Source: Echria macrotheca (lineage: Eukaryota > Ascomycota > Sordariomycetes > Sordariales > Schizotheciaceae). Taken from it: a stretch of DNA of 64,000 bases. Position numbers and translations under genes: made by a program. The stretch spans positions 620,001 to 684,000 of the forward strand of contig MU839832.1 in assembly GCA_030411725.1 (NCBI GenBank), read 5' to 3'. The notes under the pieces are model-generated. The model saw nothing but the letters and a program-made list of their open reading frames with translations, did not search any database and had not been told where the DNA came from. Positions 35,977 to 46,844 of this stretch are shown here, piece after piece (within the stretch, counting starts at the first letter, position 1; each line of letters opens with the position of its first letter).

Positions 35977-36991
35977 AGAGCTACGGGGTGTGTCTGCAGG
36001 GAAAACATGAGCTTGCTGGTTATACGACGATGGTCCTGTCGTACTATGCTAGTCACCAAAGACAAATATAAATATAGTTGATTTTCCCGCACTTTTGATG
36101 GCTGCATATGATCTTGGGCTACGAAGAGTTTGGCTCGGGCCCCTGGATCAATGTTTACTTTCGGCTAAAACGGGAACAGCAGCCGAGAAGTTGGCTCAGT
36201 TCTGCTAGGAGTATCAACCGTTTACCTATGCTGGTTCTCGCCCACATACCCTCTAAAGTTTCCTAGTCCCGACTCTGCATTGGCGTGGAAAGTCCTATGC
36301 ACCCGATCGGGGATCGATGTTAGTCGGGTACCTTGACTCAGTCGGTTGACCTTGGCGTTTCACAAGCTGAACTCCTACACAGTACGTCCGGGGAAATGCA
36401 AACCGCCGAATCTTGAAAAGACACATACGAAGAAAAATCGGCAGTTCCTCAACCATCCCCGTCATCTTCCCTTCATCTTCTCCACACTCAGGAGCAGTGC
36501 AGGCTATGGAGGCGCGTTCTAAACATTTAAGAACAGCTATGGCATGGTTGCATGGTGGTCAACTGGGTTGGTGGTCCATGGAGTTGAAGATTGAGGGTTA
36601 GGGTTCTTTGAGGTAAAGACCAACCTGCATGGGACCCTGGTCGTTTTCTGGCTTCAGCTTCACCAGCCGATCCCTGGTCCAAAATTCCGAGAGCCTCGTT
36701 TGAAGGCGACGCGACGTGACCTTGAGCTGCTGCACCTTCCATTTCCTGAAGTCTTTTCATCCCAAGTGCACCGCACAACACAATGCGCCGCTACTCAATT
36801 CGATTTTTCTGAATAGTGCTGGTGCCGACCACGCAACAGCGGCTGCGGGCGCCATCTCTCTTTCCTTCTCCTTTCCTTTTCCATCCTCACCATCTCTCCT
36901 CTTGCACCCCTTGCATCTCCTCAGACCCCCTCCACGCTCACCATCTCGGACCCGCCCAACCAGGAGCAGATTATCGACACACTTCGCAAAT
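35977..36991. other. Intergenic, CTR9 promoter and leader
   Basis: A 1.0-kb spacer. The 280 bp before CTR9 are open in the CTR9 frame (an ATG at 36716 is in frame) but pyrimidine-rich, as in a 5' leader. Confidence 0.5.
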
Positions 36992-39900
36992 ATGAGCTCC
37001 CAAGTCAATGGCGCCGCCGATGGCGCGACAAACGGCGCGGCCGGCCACTTCCCCAAGAGCAAGCGATTCTCCGACATCCCCTCGACCATCGACATTCCCA
37101 TGCAGGATCAGGACGATGAAGCCGTCGAAATCGATCTCGAAGTCCTCGCCGATGACCCGAGCGAGCTCTGCACCCTGTTCGAGCAGGAGCACGCCGCCAG
37201 AACCTACTGGATGACGGTCGCCCTGGCCTACGCGAAGCAGCGGAATATCGACTTTGCCATCGAGATCCTGATCCGAGGCGCAAACGCCATGCAGGTTAAC
37301 AACCCGCGGGAGAAATTGAGCCTCGTCAGCTGCTTGTGCTGGATGTACCTGTGGAAGAGTAGGGAAGCGCCGAGAGTCGCCCCCGAGGGCACTCTGATCT
37401 CAGAGGCAAAGACGAAGGAGTACTACCTCCAGCTGGCGACCCAGAGCTTGAACGAGGCATCGCGGATAAACCCCGCGTTTCCTCCGCTCTTCCTCGCCCG
37501 TGGAGTGCTATACCTTCTGAGAGCATCACTACAAGCACCGTCCAAGGCGCCGGGGCCTGGTGACACCGACAAGGCGGAGCTGCTGCGCTCCGCGCTCAAG
37601 TCATTCGATGACGCCATCCGGGTCTCGCAGGGCAAGAATATGCTGGCGGTGATGGGCAGAGCGCGCGCATTGTTCTCTCTCGGAAAGTACCCTGAGTCGC
37701 TGGCCGGCTACCAGGAGGTCCTCTCGAAGATGCCCGACCTTGTGGACCCGGATCCGCGAATCGGTATTGGATGCTGTTTCTGGCAGCTCGGCTTCAAGGA
37801 TGACGCCAAGCTTGCGTGGGAGAGGTGTCTCGAAATCACCCCTCACTCCAAGATCGCAAACATTCTCTTGGGCCTCTACTATCTCGATTCAAGCGGCCAT
37901 GTCCCAGTCAACAGCCCCGAGTTTATCCGATTGTATAAGAAGTCCATGACAGAGTATACTCAAAAGTCGTTCAAGCTCGACAAGAATCTTCCCCTCACGT
38001 GCGCCACATTCGCGAACTATTTCCTGTCCCGAAAGCAATTTTCGACCGTCGACGCCCTAGCTCACAAGGCCATTCAGTACACCGACGTCAATGCTATTGC
38101 CAGCGACGGGTGGTACATCCTGGCCCGCAAGGAGCATTATGATGGCGACGCGGAACGTGCCAGCGACTACTACCGACGCGCCGACGATGCGAGAGGCGGT
38201 ACGGAACGTGGTTTCCTCCCAGCAAAGTTCGGCGCGGCTCAGCTTTCGGTGATGAAGAACGACCTAGGCGAGGCCAAGCTTCGGTTGGAGAAGATGATCC
38301 AACAGTCGAAGAATCACGAGGCCATGATCTTACTGGGGACACTGTATGCTGAAGAGGTATTCGCGAATCAGCGGGCGGGATCTCCCGAGGACAAAAGCGC
38401 TGAGGCGAAGAAAGCTATTGGCTTTCTAGAGAGCGCGCGCTTGGCTTGGAAAGATCCCAAGAAGAATCTCGCTCCTGATTCCGCGGTGCTGCTGAATCTG
38501 GCGCGCCTGTACGAAACCGAAAACCCTGATAAGGCGCTGCAATGCCTGAAGCAGGTCGAGCAGCTCGAGTTGGATCAAGTGCCCGCCGAAAACCGACCTA
38601 CCGAGACGGCAGATGAAGCTGCAGTGCGCGCCGCACTCCGAAAATACCTGCCCCCTCAGCTTCTCAACAACATGGGCTGCTTTTACTACCAAGAAGAGAA
38701 GCACGAGATCGCCAGTGAAATGTTCGAGGCTGCCCTTAGTGCGTGTGTCCGCATAGGAGAGACAGACACCGACTTGGACACCGACGCACTGGTGACAACT
38801 ATCAGCTTCAATCTTGGGAGAAGCTACGAGTCTCGAGGCATGACGGATCAGGCGGTCGAGGTGTACGAGGGTCTCTTGAAGCGGCACAGTGACTACATCG
38901 ACGCCAGAACAAGACTGGCCTATATCAAGCTGAGGAAGTTTCCGAACAAGGAAGGGCCCGATGCCGTGGCCAAGCTGTATCAAGACAACCCTCGCGACGT
39001 AGAAGTCCGAGCTTTGTATGGATGGTTCCTCGGGAGAGTCACGGCGAAGAAGCGACCGGCCAACGTTGCTGAGGATCCGGAGCTTAGGCACTACAAGCAC
39101 ACGCTCCAAAACTACGAAAAGCACGACCGCTACGCCCTGGTTGGAATGGGTAACCTCTACCTGCAATCGGCTAGAGAGATGCGACGAGAGACGGACGCGG
39201 ATAAACAGAAGCGAAGCGCGGCTTATGGTCGGGCCGTCGAGTTCTTCGACAAGGCGCTCCAGCTAGATCCCAAGAATGCTTATGCAGCTCAGGGGATCGC
39301 GATCGCGCTTGTCGAGGACAAGAAGGATTATAAGAACGCGCTTCAGATCTTCATCAAGGTCCGCGACACCATCAAGGACGCGCACGTTTTTGTGAATCTC
39401 GGCCATATCTACGCAGAGCTGCGGCAGTTTTCCAAGGCCATCGAGAGCTACGAGATTGCTCTAAACAAAGAGGGCAAGTCAAATGATGCCGGCATTCTGT
39501 CGTGTCTCGGCAGGACCTGGCTGAATAAGGGACGCGCGGAACGCAACCTGGACGCCTACAAGACCGCGTTGTCCTACGCTCAAAAGGTAAGCTTTGTCGG
39601 TGCTTCAAGATATGCGTGCTAATAATTCCAGGCGCTCGCTGTCGCCCCCGAACAAGTTCACTTCAAGTTCAACGTGGCGTTCGTCCAGATCCAGATTGCC
39701 ATGACGGTCAACTCGCTCAGCGAGACGCTCCGCACCTCAGCCCAACTACAGGAAGCGGCTGACGGCCTCGAGTCGGCCATCGCGGCGCTTGATGAGATTG
39801 CAGCAGCGCCACAGCCGCCGTACCCGAAGCACGACATTGAGCAGCGTGCCAACATGGCTCGCAACACGCAGCGTCGGCAGCTCGAGCGTGCCATTGCCTC

Positions 39901-40711
39901 ACAAAAGGAGTACGAGGAGAAGAACAAGGAGAAGCTCGCCGCGGCCCTCGAGCTGCGCAACGCCGAGCTCCGCCGCCGCGAGGAGGAACGCAAAAAGGCA
40001 GAGGAACTCGTCCGCCAGCGACAGGAGCAGATCCGCAAGGAGCGCGAGGAGATCTTGGCTCGAGACCGCGCGCTGGCCGAGCAGCGAGAGGCGGAAGAGC
40101 GCGCGCGGCAGGAGGCTGAGTTCACGACGGATTCCGAGACGGGCGAGAAGCTGAAGCGCACCAAGAAGCGGGCGACGAAGCGGGCTGCTAGCGGCGAGCC
40201 GGGTTCCAAGCCGAAGCGCAGCGGTGGGCGCCGGAAGAAGGGCCGTCGGGACTCGGGGGATGAGGACTCGGGGGATGAGGACGGGGAGCGCGCCGAGCGG
40301 CAGCCGCCGAAGAAGAGGCAGCGGCTCACGAGCCGGAAGGAGGCGACCAAGTACAAGTCGGCTGAGATTGTGGTGGACAGCGACGAGAGTGATGGGGATC
40401 CGCTTGAGCGGGCTGAGCGGGCTCTCGAGGGGCGGGATCGCTCGCGTACGCCGGGTGATGGGGGGTCTGAGGATCATTTTGGGGATGGGAATGCGTCGGA
40501 CCGGATGGAGGTTGATGAGGGTGGTGGTGGGGATGAGGACGAGGAGACGGTTAGGCGGCGGGCGGCGAGGGGTCGGCGGTCTGGACGGGGACGGATCGTG
40601 GATGAGAGTGATGAAGAGGAGGAGGGAAGTGGTGGTGAGGATGAGGCTGGGGCTGGGAATGGGGCGAAGGATGCCAGTATGGTGGAGGCGGGGGATGACG
40701 ATGAGGAGTGA
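36992..40711 (+). CDS. ctr9: CTR9, PAF1 complex TPR subunit
   Basis: Subunit of the RNA polymerase II-associated PAF1 complex, acting in transcription elongation and histone modification. The protein is 1224 residues, exons 36992-39586 and 39632-40711 with a 45-nt intron (GTAAGC..TTCCAG). Residues 1-60 hold the start MSSQVNGAADGA and the block FSDIPSTIDIPM..EIDLEVL, typical of Ctr9. Repeated tetratricopeptide helices follow through about residue 900 (for example LLGLYYLDSSGHVP, NNMGCFYYQEEKHEIASEMFEAAL, FFDKALQLDPKNAYAAQGIAIAL). The C-terminus has a long charged coiled coil (about 940-1030), then Lys/Arg-rich and very acidic tracts, as in the family. The start 36992 was preferred over 36716 because the intervening sequence is a low-complexity leader. 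Confidence 0.95.
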
Positions 40712-41850
40712 TTTTTGGTTCAGGAAGTGGAGAGACTGTATAACAGCGAGTTTTAGAGGGTGCTCATATTCGGCGTTAGCTGGGTGGTAAAAGAGACTCT
40801 GAATTGAGAGTGTTGTTGTGACGGTATGGGTCGTGTGATGCTGTCTGGGTGTTTTTGTGTCTATCGAGATGGAGTCTGAGCAGACTTCCTTTCCAATCTT
40901 TGTTTTCTGTTTTCTGTTTTCTGTTTTCCAATGTCCACTGCCCAAACAACATCCATGACAATAATCACGTCCGATGTCATCATTCCTATGATAATCCCAC
41001 CACCACGACCCCAAAAAACTGCCCTTGGTGGAGATCATACTGCTCTAGCTGTGTCCGTCTCATCAACAAACACCCATGATACCTAACCTGGCGGAGTCAG
41101 TCACGGCCCCTGGCGGGTCGTGCTGAGTGGCATATAACCACAATTGAGGTTCTGAGGTGCTGACCTTGGAATTCTAGCAATCCTTTGGGAAGGCTGGTGG
41201 TCAATTGGGTGTGGTGTGGTCCTGCGACCCAGCCGTCAAAGAGTCTCGGAGTCTTGGAGTCTAGCGAGTCTGTTAGGCTGGGAAGGAGCACCGCCGTCAG
41301 ATAGCAGGAGCACACGCTGCGGACCACAACCACCTGTAGCTATTTAGCCAGGGCCAGAGGGCCATCCTCTCTTCTACAAACCAAGCGTCTTTAGCACTGC
41401 TCTCTCTCAAGTCTCACGAGTCTTTGGAGTCTTGGCACCTTGAGTTTACGTTTGGCAAGTCATCCATCCCCCTTATTCTCCACCCGGTGACGCAATAAGT
41501 CGGCTTCTCAGTCTCACTGATCTGTTTTTCTTGGAATCGATGCGGGGAAAACTAGGGACCCGAACCTGGGACGTGGGTTTTGGATATGCGCCAAGGCTGC
41601 TGCTTGACTTTGCTACGTACTGAGTAGTTCTAGAGCTATGTTTGGGGGGGGGGGGGGGGGGGGCGAACAAGGTTAATTGCCCAGGTATGGTAATTTTAAG
41701 AAGTAAAGGCGACCGGTATGAACATTTTATATGTATAGCATATTTTGGGGTCTTTTGTTNNNNNNNNNNGCCCCCCCCCGCCCCCCCCCCCCCCCCCCCG
41801 CCCCCCGCCCCCCGCCCCCCGCCCCCCCCCCCGCCCCGCCCCCCCCCCCG

Positions 41851-41881
<31 letters not shown>

Positions 41882-43066
41882 AGAACTAGGTATTATGCAG
41901 AGTGCTCTGAAGTTTCAGAAGTACAGGCAGAAGGTATGTACTTTTTATCTGAGTACCTTAGTTTGGTGTCTATTGTTGGTGACGGGAGTCGTCTGTCTCT
42001 TTGACTGAATACCTACTTTAGACAGACACCTGCTAAGGTATCGACTACGAAGGATGTCTTGACACTTGAGATCAAACGTGAGTTACCTCCCCGCTGTATA
42101 TTCTGGACTTGAAGGGAGGGGGGAGGAGGAGGGCACGCGGGCGCGGGGTACCACTGCATCTCCCAAGAAAAAAAAACCAGATCAGATCCAGACGAAGATC
42201 CTTCGCCAACCCAAGGCAATGGTCACGAGGGAGCTTTGCGGCGGAAAAGACCCTACTCTGCTGATCTCCGCGGCAGCTTACTCCATGAGAAACAAGATGT
42301 GCAGGAACGTTGGGAACGTGTCGCGTGGGAGAGTTCATTCTCCAACGGCATCAATGAGTGGCGGGGTTCGAAACTGCAGAAAATACACACACACAACACC
42401 CCACGCCATATCCCACACACCACCTTTCTCGAACCGCGTTTTCGTTTTTGCCCGGGAAGTGAGGGAGGCCATGTGGGATGAATTGACAGATCTGACTGGT
42501 TACGTTTTCTTTGACAGAGCTCGGCTGGGTGCCAATGTCAGTGTTTGTCATGACTTACTTTTACCTACTGCTTGGCGGGCAGGCGGCGCGGATGGCATTT
42601 CCCTTGCGTGCCTAGCTTCCGGCCGGCAGCAGCAGCAACGACAAGCGGCAAATGTGCCATGTCATGTCAGATAAAGAGACAGACAGACAGCCAAGGCAGG
42701 AAAAGTGGGCATGATAGGTGAAGGAAGGTTGGTACTCCGGGATCAAGGGTAGGTAAAGTAGGTAAGTGGTGGATGAAGGTGAGAGCTTGCTTGCCCCCAG
42801 CTTGAAATAGAAAACGGGTTGCCACTCTTTTTTTCCTCTCTCCCCGGGACCGTTTCTTCTTGGTTTATTTGTGTGTGTTTCTTTCCACCGGAAACAGCTT
42901 GACTTTTTTTTCTTTCCGTCGTCCATTTGACGAAAAAGGGAAACGGCCGAGTCAAACCTTCAACTTTTGTGTGTATACACGTCCTCCTCTCCTCCCAGTT
43001 GCCATTGCCAGCCCGGTAATCACCAATTCATCCTTAAAACCCGCGGGAAAGGAAAGGGAGAAAAAA
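40712..43066. other. Intergenic with gap and homopolymer tracts
   Basis: A 2.35-kb region without a supported gene. It contains a run of about 20 G at 41644-41663, ten N at 41760-41769, and a nearly pure C tract at 41770-41880. Short frames across the C tract encode only proline/arginine runs. The last 200 bp are the pyrimidine-rich leader of the next gene. Confidence 0.6.
41644..41880. repeat. Poly-G run, 10-N gap and poly-C tract
   Basis: G20, then about 96 bp of unique sequence, ten N, then about 110 bp that is C except for scattered single G. The N run marks a scaffold join. The flanking homopolymers probably blocked sequencing or are themselves an artefact. Confidence 0.85.
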
Positions 43067-44652
43067 ATGTCGACAAAACCAATCTTTGTAGCTACCCATC
43101 CTAGGGCATGTTCAACGGCTTTCGAGCGGGTATGTTTCAACTCTCTTCCCTCACCTGGAGATATGACGTCACTTTCTCTCCTCGGAAACCTCTTGAATTA
43201 TGGAATGAGAAGGGATAGGTACTAAAAAAAAATAGGTATTCATGACAAGAACGGACATCCTGAATTGCATCCACGAACCTTTTGGGGATGCGTTCTATTA
43301 CGGCCCCGAGCGGCTGAGCGAGCGGTACGAGGACGACGAGGAGGCGCGCGAGAAGAGCGGCTTCGCGGGGGTTACGTATAAAGATGTGCTGGACCGGTTA
43401 GATGAGGAGATAGCCAAGGTAATTTTTTTGTTTCCGTTACGCCTGAGATGAGATCCGTGCTAGGTACCTCAATGGGTGTGTGGATAGCCAGGACAGTGGG
43501 TGTTGTTGACCGTCTCAGGGGTTGCATCAACACACTCACCACCACTCCCAACCACACTACCTCCCCTCCCCAAAAAAACCAGAGACTAAAAAAGATTCAG
43601 GACAAACGAGTCTTCATAAAAGACATAATCCACTACCTCGCCCCGCCCGACGCCAAACCGGCAACCATCGCGCCCTCCCTCGCCGACCTCCCCAACTCCT
43701 CCTCCGTTCCCAACCCAACCGTGCTCCCCGTCTCGGCCCTCCGCCGCTTCCACTTCACTTTTCTCATCCGCCACCCCCGCCGCGCGATCCCGTCCTACTT
43801 CCGCTGCACGGTCCCGCCCCTGGACAAGGTCACCGGCTTTTATCACTTCCTCCCCAGCGAGGCCGGCTATGACGAGCTGCGGCGGATATTTGATTTCCTG
43901 AGGGCCGAGAAGATTGTCGGACCTGCTGTCTCCGTAGGATCCTCCTCCAAACAACAACCAAATGGGACGGCGGCGACGGCGGCGGTTAATGGTGACACCA
44001 CCGACAAAAAAGGGGAGGAGGAGGGAGAGATAAAAATAACCGTGATAGACGCGGACGACCTGCTCGACCACCCGCACGACGTGATAAAGGCCTACTGCGG
44101 TGAGGTCGGTATTGACTTCAAGCCGGAAATGCTCGTCTGGGAGGATGAGGAGCAGAAGAGGCGGGCGGCCGAGGCGTTTGAGAAGTGGAATGGGTTTCAT
44201 GACGATGCGATTGGGAGTACTTCGCTGAAGGCGAGGGTGAATGGGGCTGTATGTTTTTTTTCTTCTTTTTTTCTTTCCCCTTTTCATATCTATATCACAC
44301 CCAGCCTTTCATCCCATCGAGCCCCTTTCTTTTCCCAATTTCTTACGAGTACAATCGCCCCCTTTCTTATCGCCGTTTCTCATGCCCCTTCGAATCCAAG
44401 CCCCCCTTTCTCCCCCCCATCCCTTTTCGAACCCAACCCATCACATATTTAGCTACCTATGGTAGAGAGAGAGACAGGTAGTACATCAAAATGAGAGACT
44501 AACAAGGACCACAGAAAACCCCAACCATCGAGGAAGAAAACCAGCAATGGCGCGAGAAATTCGGCGAAGAGGGACAAAAAGTCATTCGTCAGACCGTGGA
44601 CGCGAATATACCAGACTACGAGTATCTCAAGTCGTTTGCCATGAAGTTTTAG
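43067..44652 (+). CDS. Sulfotransferase-like P-loop family protein
   Basis: Predicted cytosolic protein of 349 residues in the P-loop sulfotransferase-like superfamily. Exons 43067-43129, 43236-43418, 43583-44248 and 44515-44652. The first exon encodes MSTKPIFVATHPRACSTAFER, with the phosphosulfate-binding loop type HPRACSTAFER. The splice gives ERVFMTRTDILNCIHEPFGDAFYYGPER. Later landmarks are FTFLIRHPRRAIPSYFRC (the 3'-phosphate loop with Arg and Ser) and DADDLLDHPHDVIKAYC. The last exon is KTPTIEEENQQW to SFAMKF. Residues about 205-240 are a low-complexity insert. Donor and acceptor substrates are unknown. Intron 3 is 266 nt and strongly pyrimidine-rich. Confidence 0.85.
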
Positions 44653-45298
44653 GCTTCTTCCCCAATCTTTTTTCTACACACATCACATGCATGAACACAT
44701 GCAATTATATAGGTAGTTATATAGCCATTCGGGCGAGCAGTATAGCAGCAGCAGTTCATGTTGTAATAATACAATATACAAATACAATCACAATCACCAT
44801 CATAATTCACCCATCGACATACGTATATATCCGATACAGTAAAAGCTCAAGAGGCACATGATGTATATGATGAGGAGGAAATGGAGGGAGGGGGAGTAAA
44901 CAAGAGCAGAAGAGTCCCTGATATCTACCTTAGATGAGCAACACACCTCGTCATATAAACTCGTGCCCCCTGATACAGCAAGCCTGCAGTTTCACATTTT
45001 AAGTGTTAAGAGTTTAAGCCCGGTATCTACGCTAGACGGGGAGGAGGAGGAAGAAGAAGAAGCGATCTCCACCGCCATCGCCATCACCCTATTAAGCCAG
45101 CCAGCTCAGCTCCTCGATCAGATTATTCTTCTCTTGACCCTTTTCTCAACACACAACCTAACAAGTTCATCTTGACGTATGCTGCGCAGTCTATTCCCCC
45201 GACACCCACGCCAATGTTACAGAGTAAAAAGTACACGAGTATAAACTATAATCTATACAATACACCACACACACACCCCTTCTTTATAACCCACCCAC
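44653..45298. other. Intergenic between convergent genes
   Basis: A 650-bp AT-rich 3' region shared by the sulfotransferase-like gene and mL67. No gene seen. Confidence 0.5.
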
Positions 45299-46430
45299 TC
45301 ATGCCGCAACCGGCATACCACTCTCTTCCACCTCTTCCGCCTCCTTCACATAATCAAACTCCTCCAGCCCAAGCACATGCCCAACATTCTCCGACCACTC
45401 CCTCGCCCAGAACCGGTCCTGCTCATTAGCCCAGTACACCGTCGCGCCATGCAAACTCGGCACCAGCCCGGCCCCTCCCTCCACCTTCTCCCCGCCGCCG
45501 GCCCTCCTCACCTCGACCGCGACCTCCTGCACCCTCGCCCAATCCAAAAACTTTTTGTCCGCAGCCCTCTCAACCCTGACCCCCAACCTTTCCAACCTCA
45601 ATCGTTCCGGTCCCCCCTCGACGACCCTCGTCCAAATCCCCGAAGAAGAAGAATTCTTCCTCCTCACCCAAACCTCCTCCCCCCTCCCCATCACCGCCTC
45701 CCAATCAACCATCCACATCTTATTCCCCTTGCCCGTCCCCGCCAAAACCGCCGCCATATCCGCCACGGCATTCGCCCGCTGGTCATTGATCCGCCTCCCC
45801 CTCTCCCTCTTATCCATCTTCTCCATCCTCCTTACCTCTTCGGTATCTGAACTCCATTCCAATTCGTGCCTCCTCTTGAACTCCACCAGCTTCTGGTACA
45901 CGTTCCGCCCCACGTTGCCCATCCCCTCGCCGAACGAGACGATGGCCATGGGCCGCCAGTAGTCCCGGCGCATCTTGGCCGGGACGAGCTTCTTGCCCGT
46001 GTAGGGGAGTTGGCGGTGACCCTTGTTGCTCTGTTGCCCCCAGTAACACACATCATCAGTATTTCTGTATCTCCCAGAAAGAGAGGGGACGGGAAGGGAG
46101 GGAAAATACATCAACAGCCCGCTTGAACGAATACATCACATGCCCGTCGTACATGTGACTATGCACCCAGATCTGCTCGCCATGCCCCTCGGGATGACTA
46201 TTCGGTCGCTCCGCGATCGGGTTCTCGTTTCCTTGCGGTTTTATTTTGGTCGGAGGGGGTGCTGCTTCGTCCGCAGTGCTCGTAGTCGTCGTCGTAGCCG
46301 CGGCCGTCTGTCGCGGTGTCGCCGTGGATTGAATGCATCGTATCCGGATCGGCGTGCTATGTCGCATGCCGGCTGCCCGGGTCACCCCTAGGGCCAGCCG
46401 ACATATCGGCGACGTGTAGAGCGTGTTCAT
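45299..46430 (-). CDS. mhr1: Mitochondrial ribosomal protein mL67 (Mhr1 family)
   Basis: Mitochondrial large-subunit ribosomal protein of the Mhr1/mL67 family, which in yeast also acts in mitochondrial DNA recombination. It is 350 residues, exons 46110-46430 and 45299-46030 with a 79-nt intron. The N-terminal 45 residues are Arg/Ser/Thr-rich without acidic residues, a typical mitochondrial presequence. The conserved core is GEQIWVHSHMYDGHVMYSF, then across the splice SNKGHRQLPYTGKKLVPAKMRRDYWRPM. It ends with a longer charged C-terminal half (HGATVYWANEQDRFWAREW). The longer C-terminus compared with yeast is common in filamentous fungi. Recombination activity cannot be judged from sequence. 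Confidence 0.9.
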
Positions 46431-46844
46431 GGCTGCGGTGCCGACGCGGCGTTGTCGTCGGTTCGCAGCGACGCTGAAAAGGTGCTCCCGGGATGTTAAA
46501 GTTCAGGTGCGAGCTTGGGTCGGGAACATTTTTTGAAGCTCAATTCTCCTTGCTGATTGGCTGCAAATGTGGGTCCACACTCGACCACCCACACGTCTCA
46601 CCGCGTCCACTCTTCACAGTCACATTCGCAGGCACTTCACTCTCGAACATGTTCACATTATACACTCAATTACCGAATCACGGCAAACTATTCCCTATCC
46701 TCTACCTAAAAACGCCTGACTCCGTACTTTTGCCGACGAAACATACCTCATAAATCATGACCATCGTCACGAGTCCTGCAGCATCCTGTTAGACCGTGCC
46801 TCCTGACTGAAATGAAAAACAAGCAAGCTGCGCAGAAGCGACGC
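46431..46844. other. Short intergenic region, Hsp98 3' region
   Basis: It contains splice-like signals downstream of Hsp98: donor GTAAGC overlapping the stop codon, acceptor CTAACAG ending at 46786, a 39-nt potential exon (46747-46785) and a second donor GTATGT at 46746. See findings. Confidence 0.45.

Noticed and set aside
36716..36991. N-terminal extension of CTR9
   Set aside because: Low-complexity pyrimidine-rich leader; the conserved Ctr9 N-terminus begins after the ATG at 36992.
41541..41625. tRNA-like B-box sequence GGTTCGGGTCC on the minus strand
   Set aside because: The T-stem does not pair, the invariant T-loop A is missing and no acceptor stem forms. At most a decayed tRNA-derived fragment.
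41745..42008. Proline/arginine-rich frames over the C tract
   Set aside because: Translation of a homopolymer next to an N gap, not a gene.
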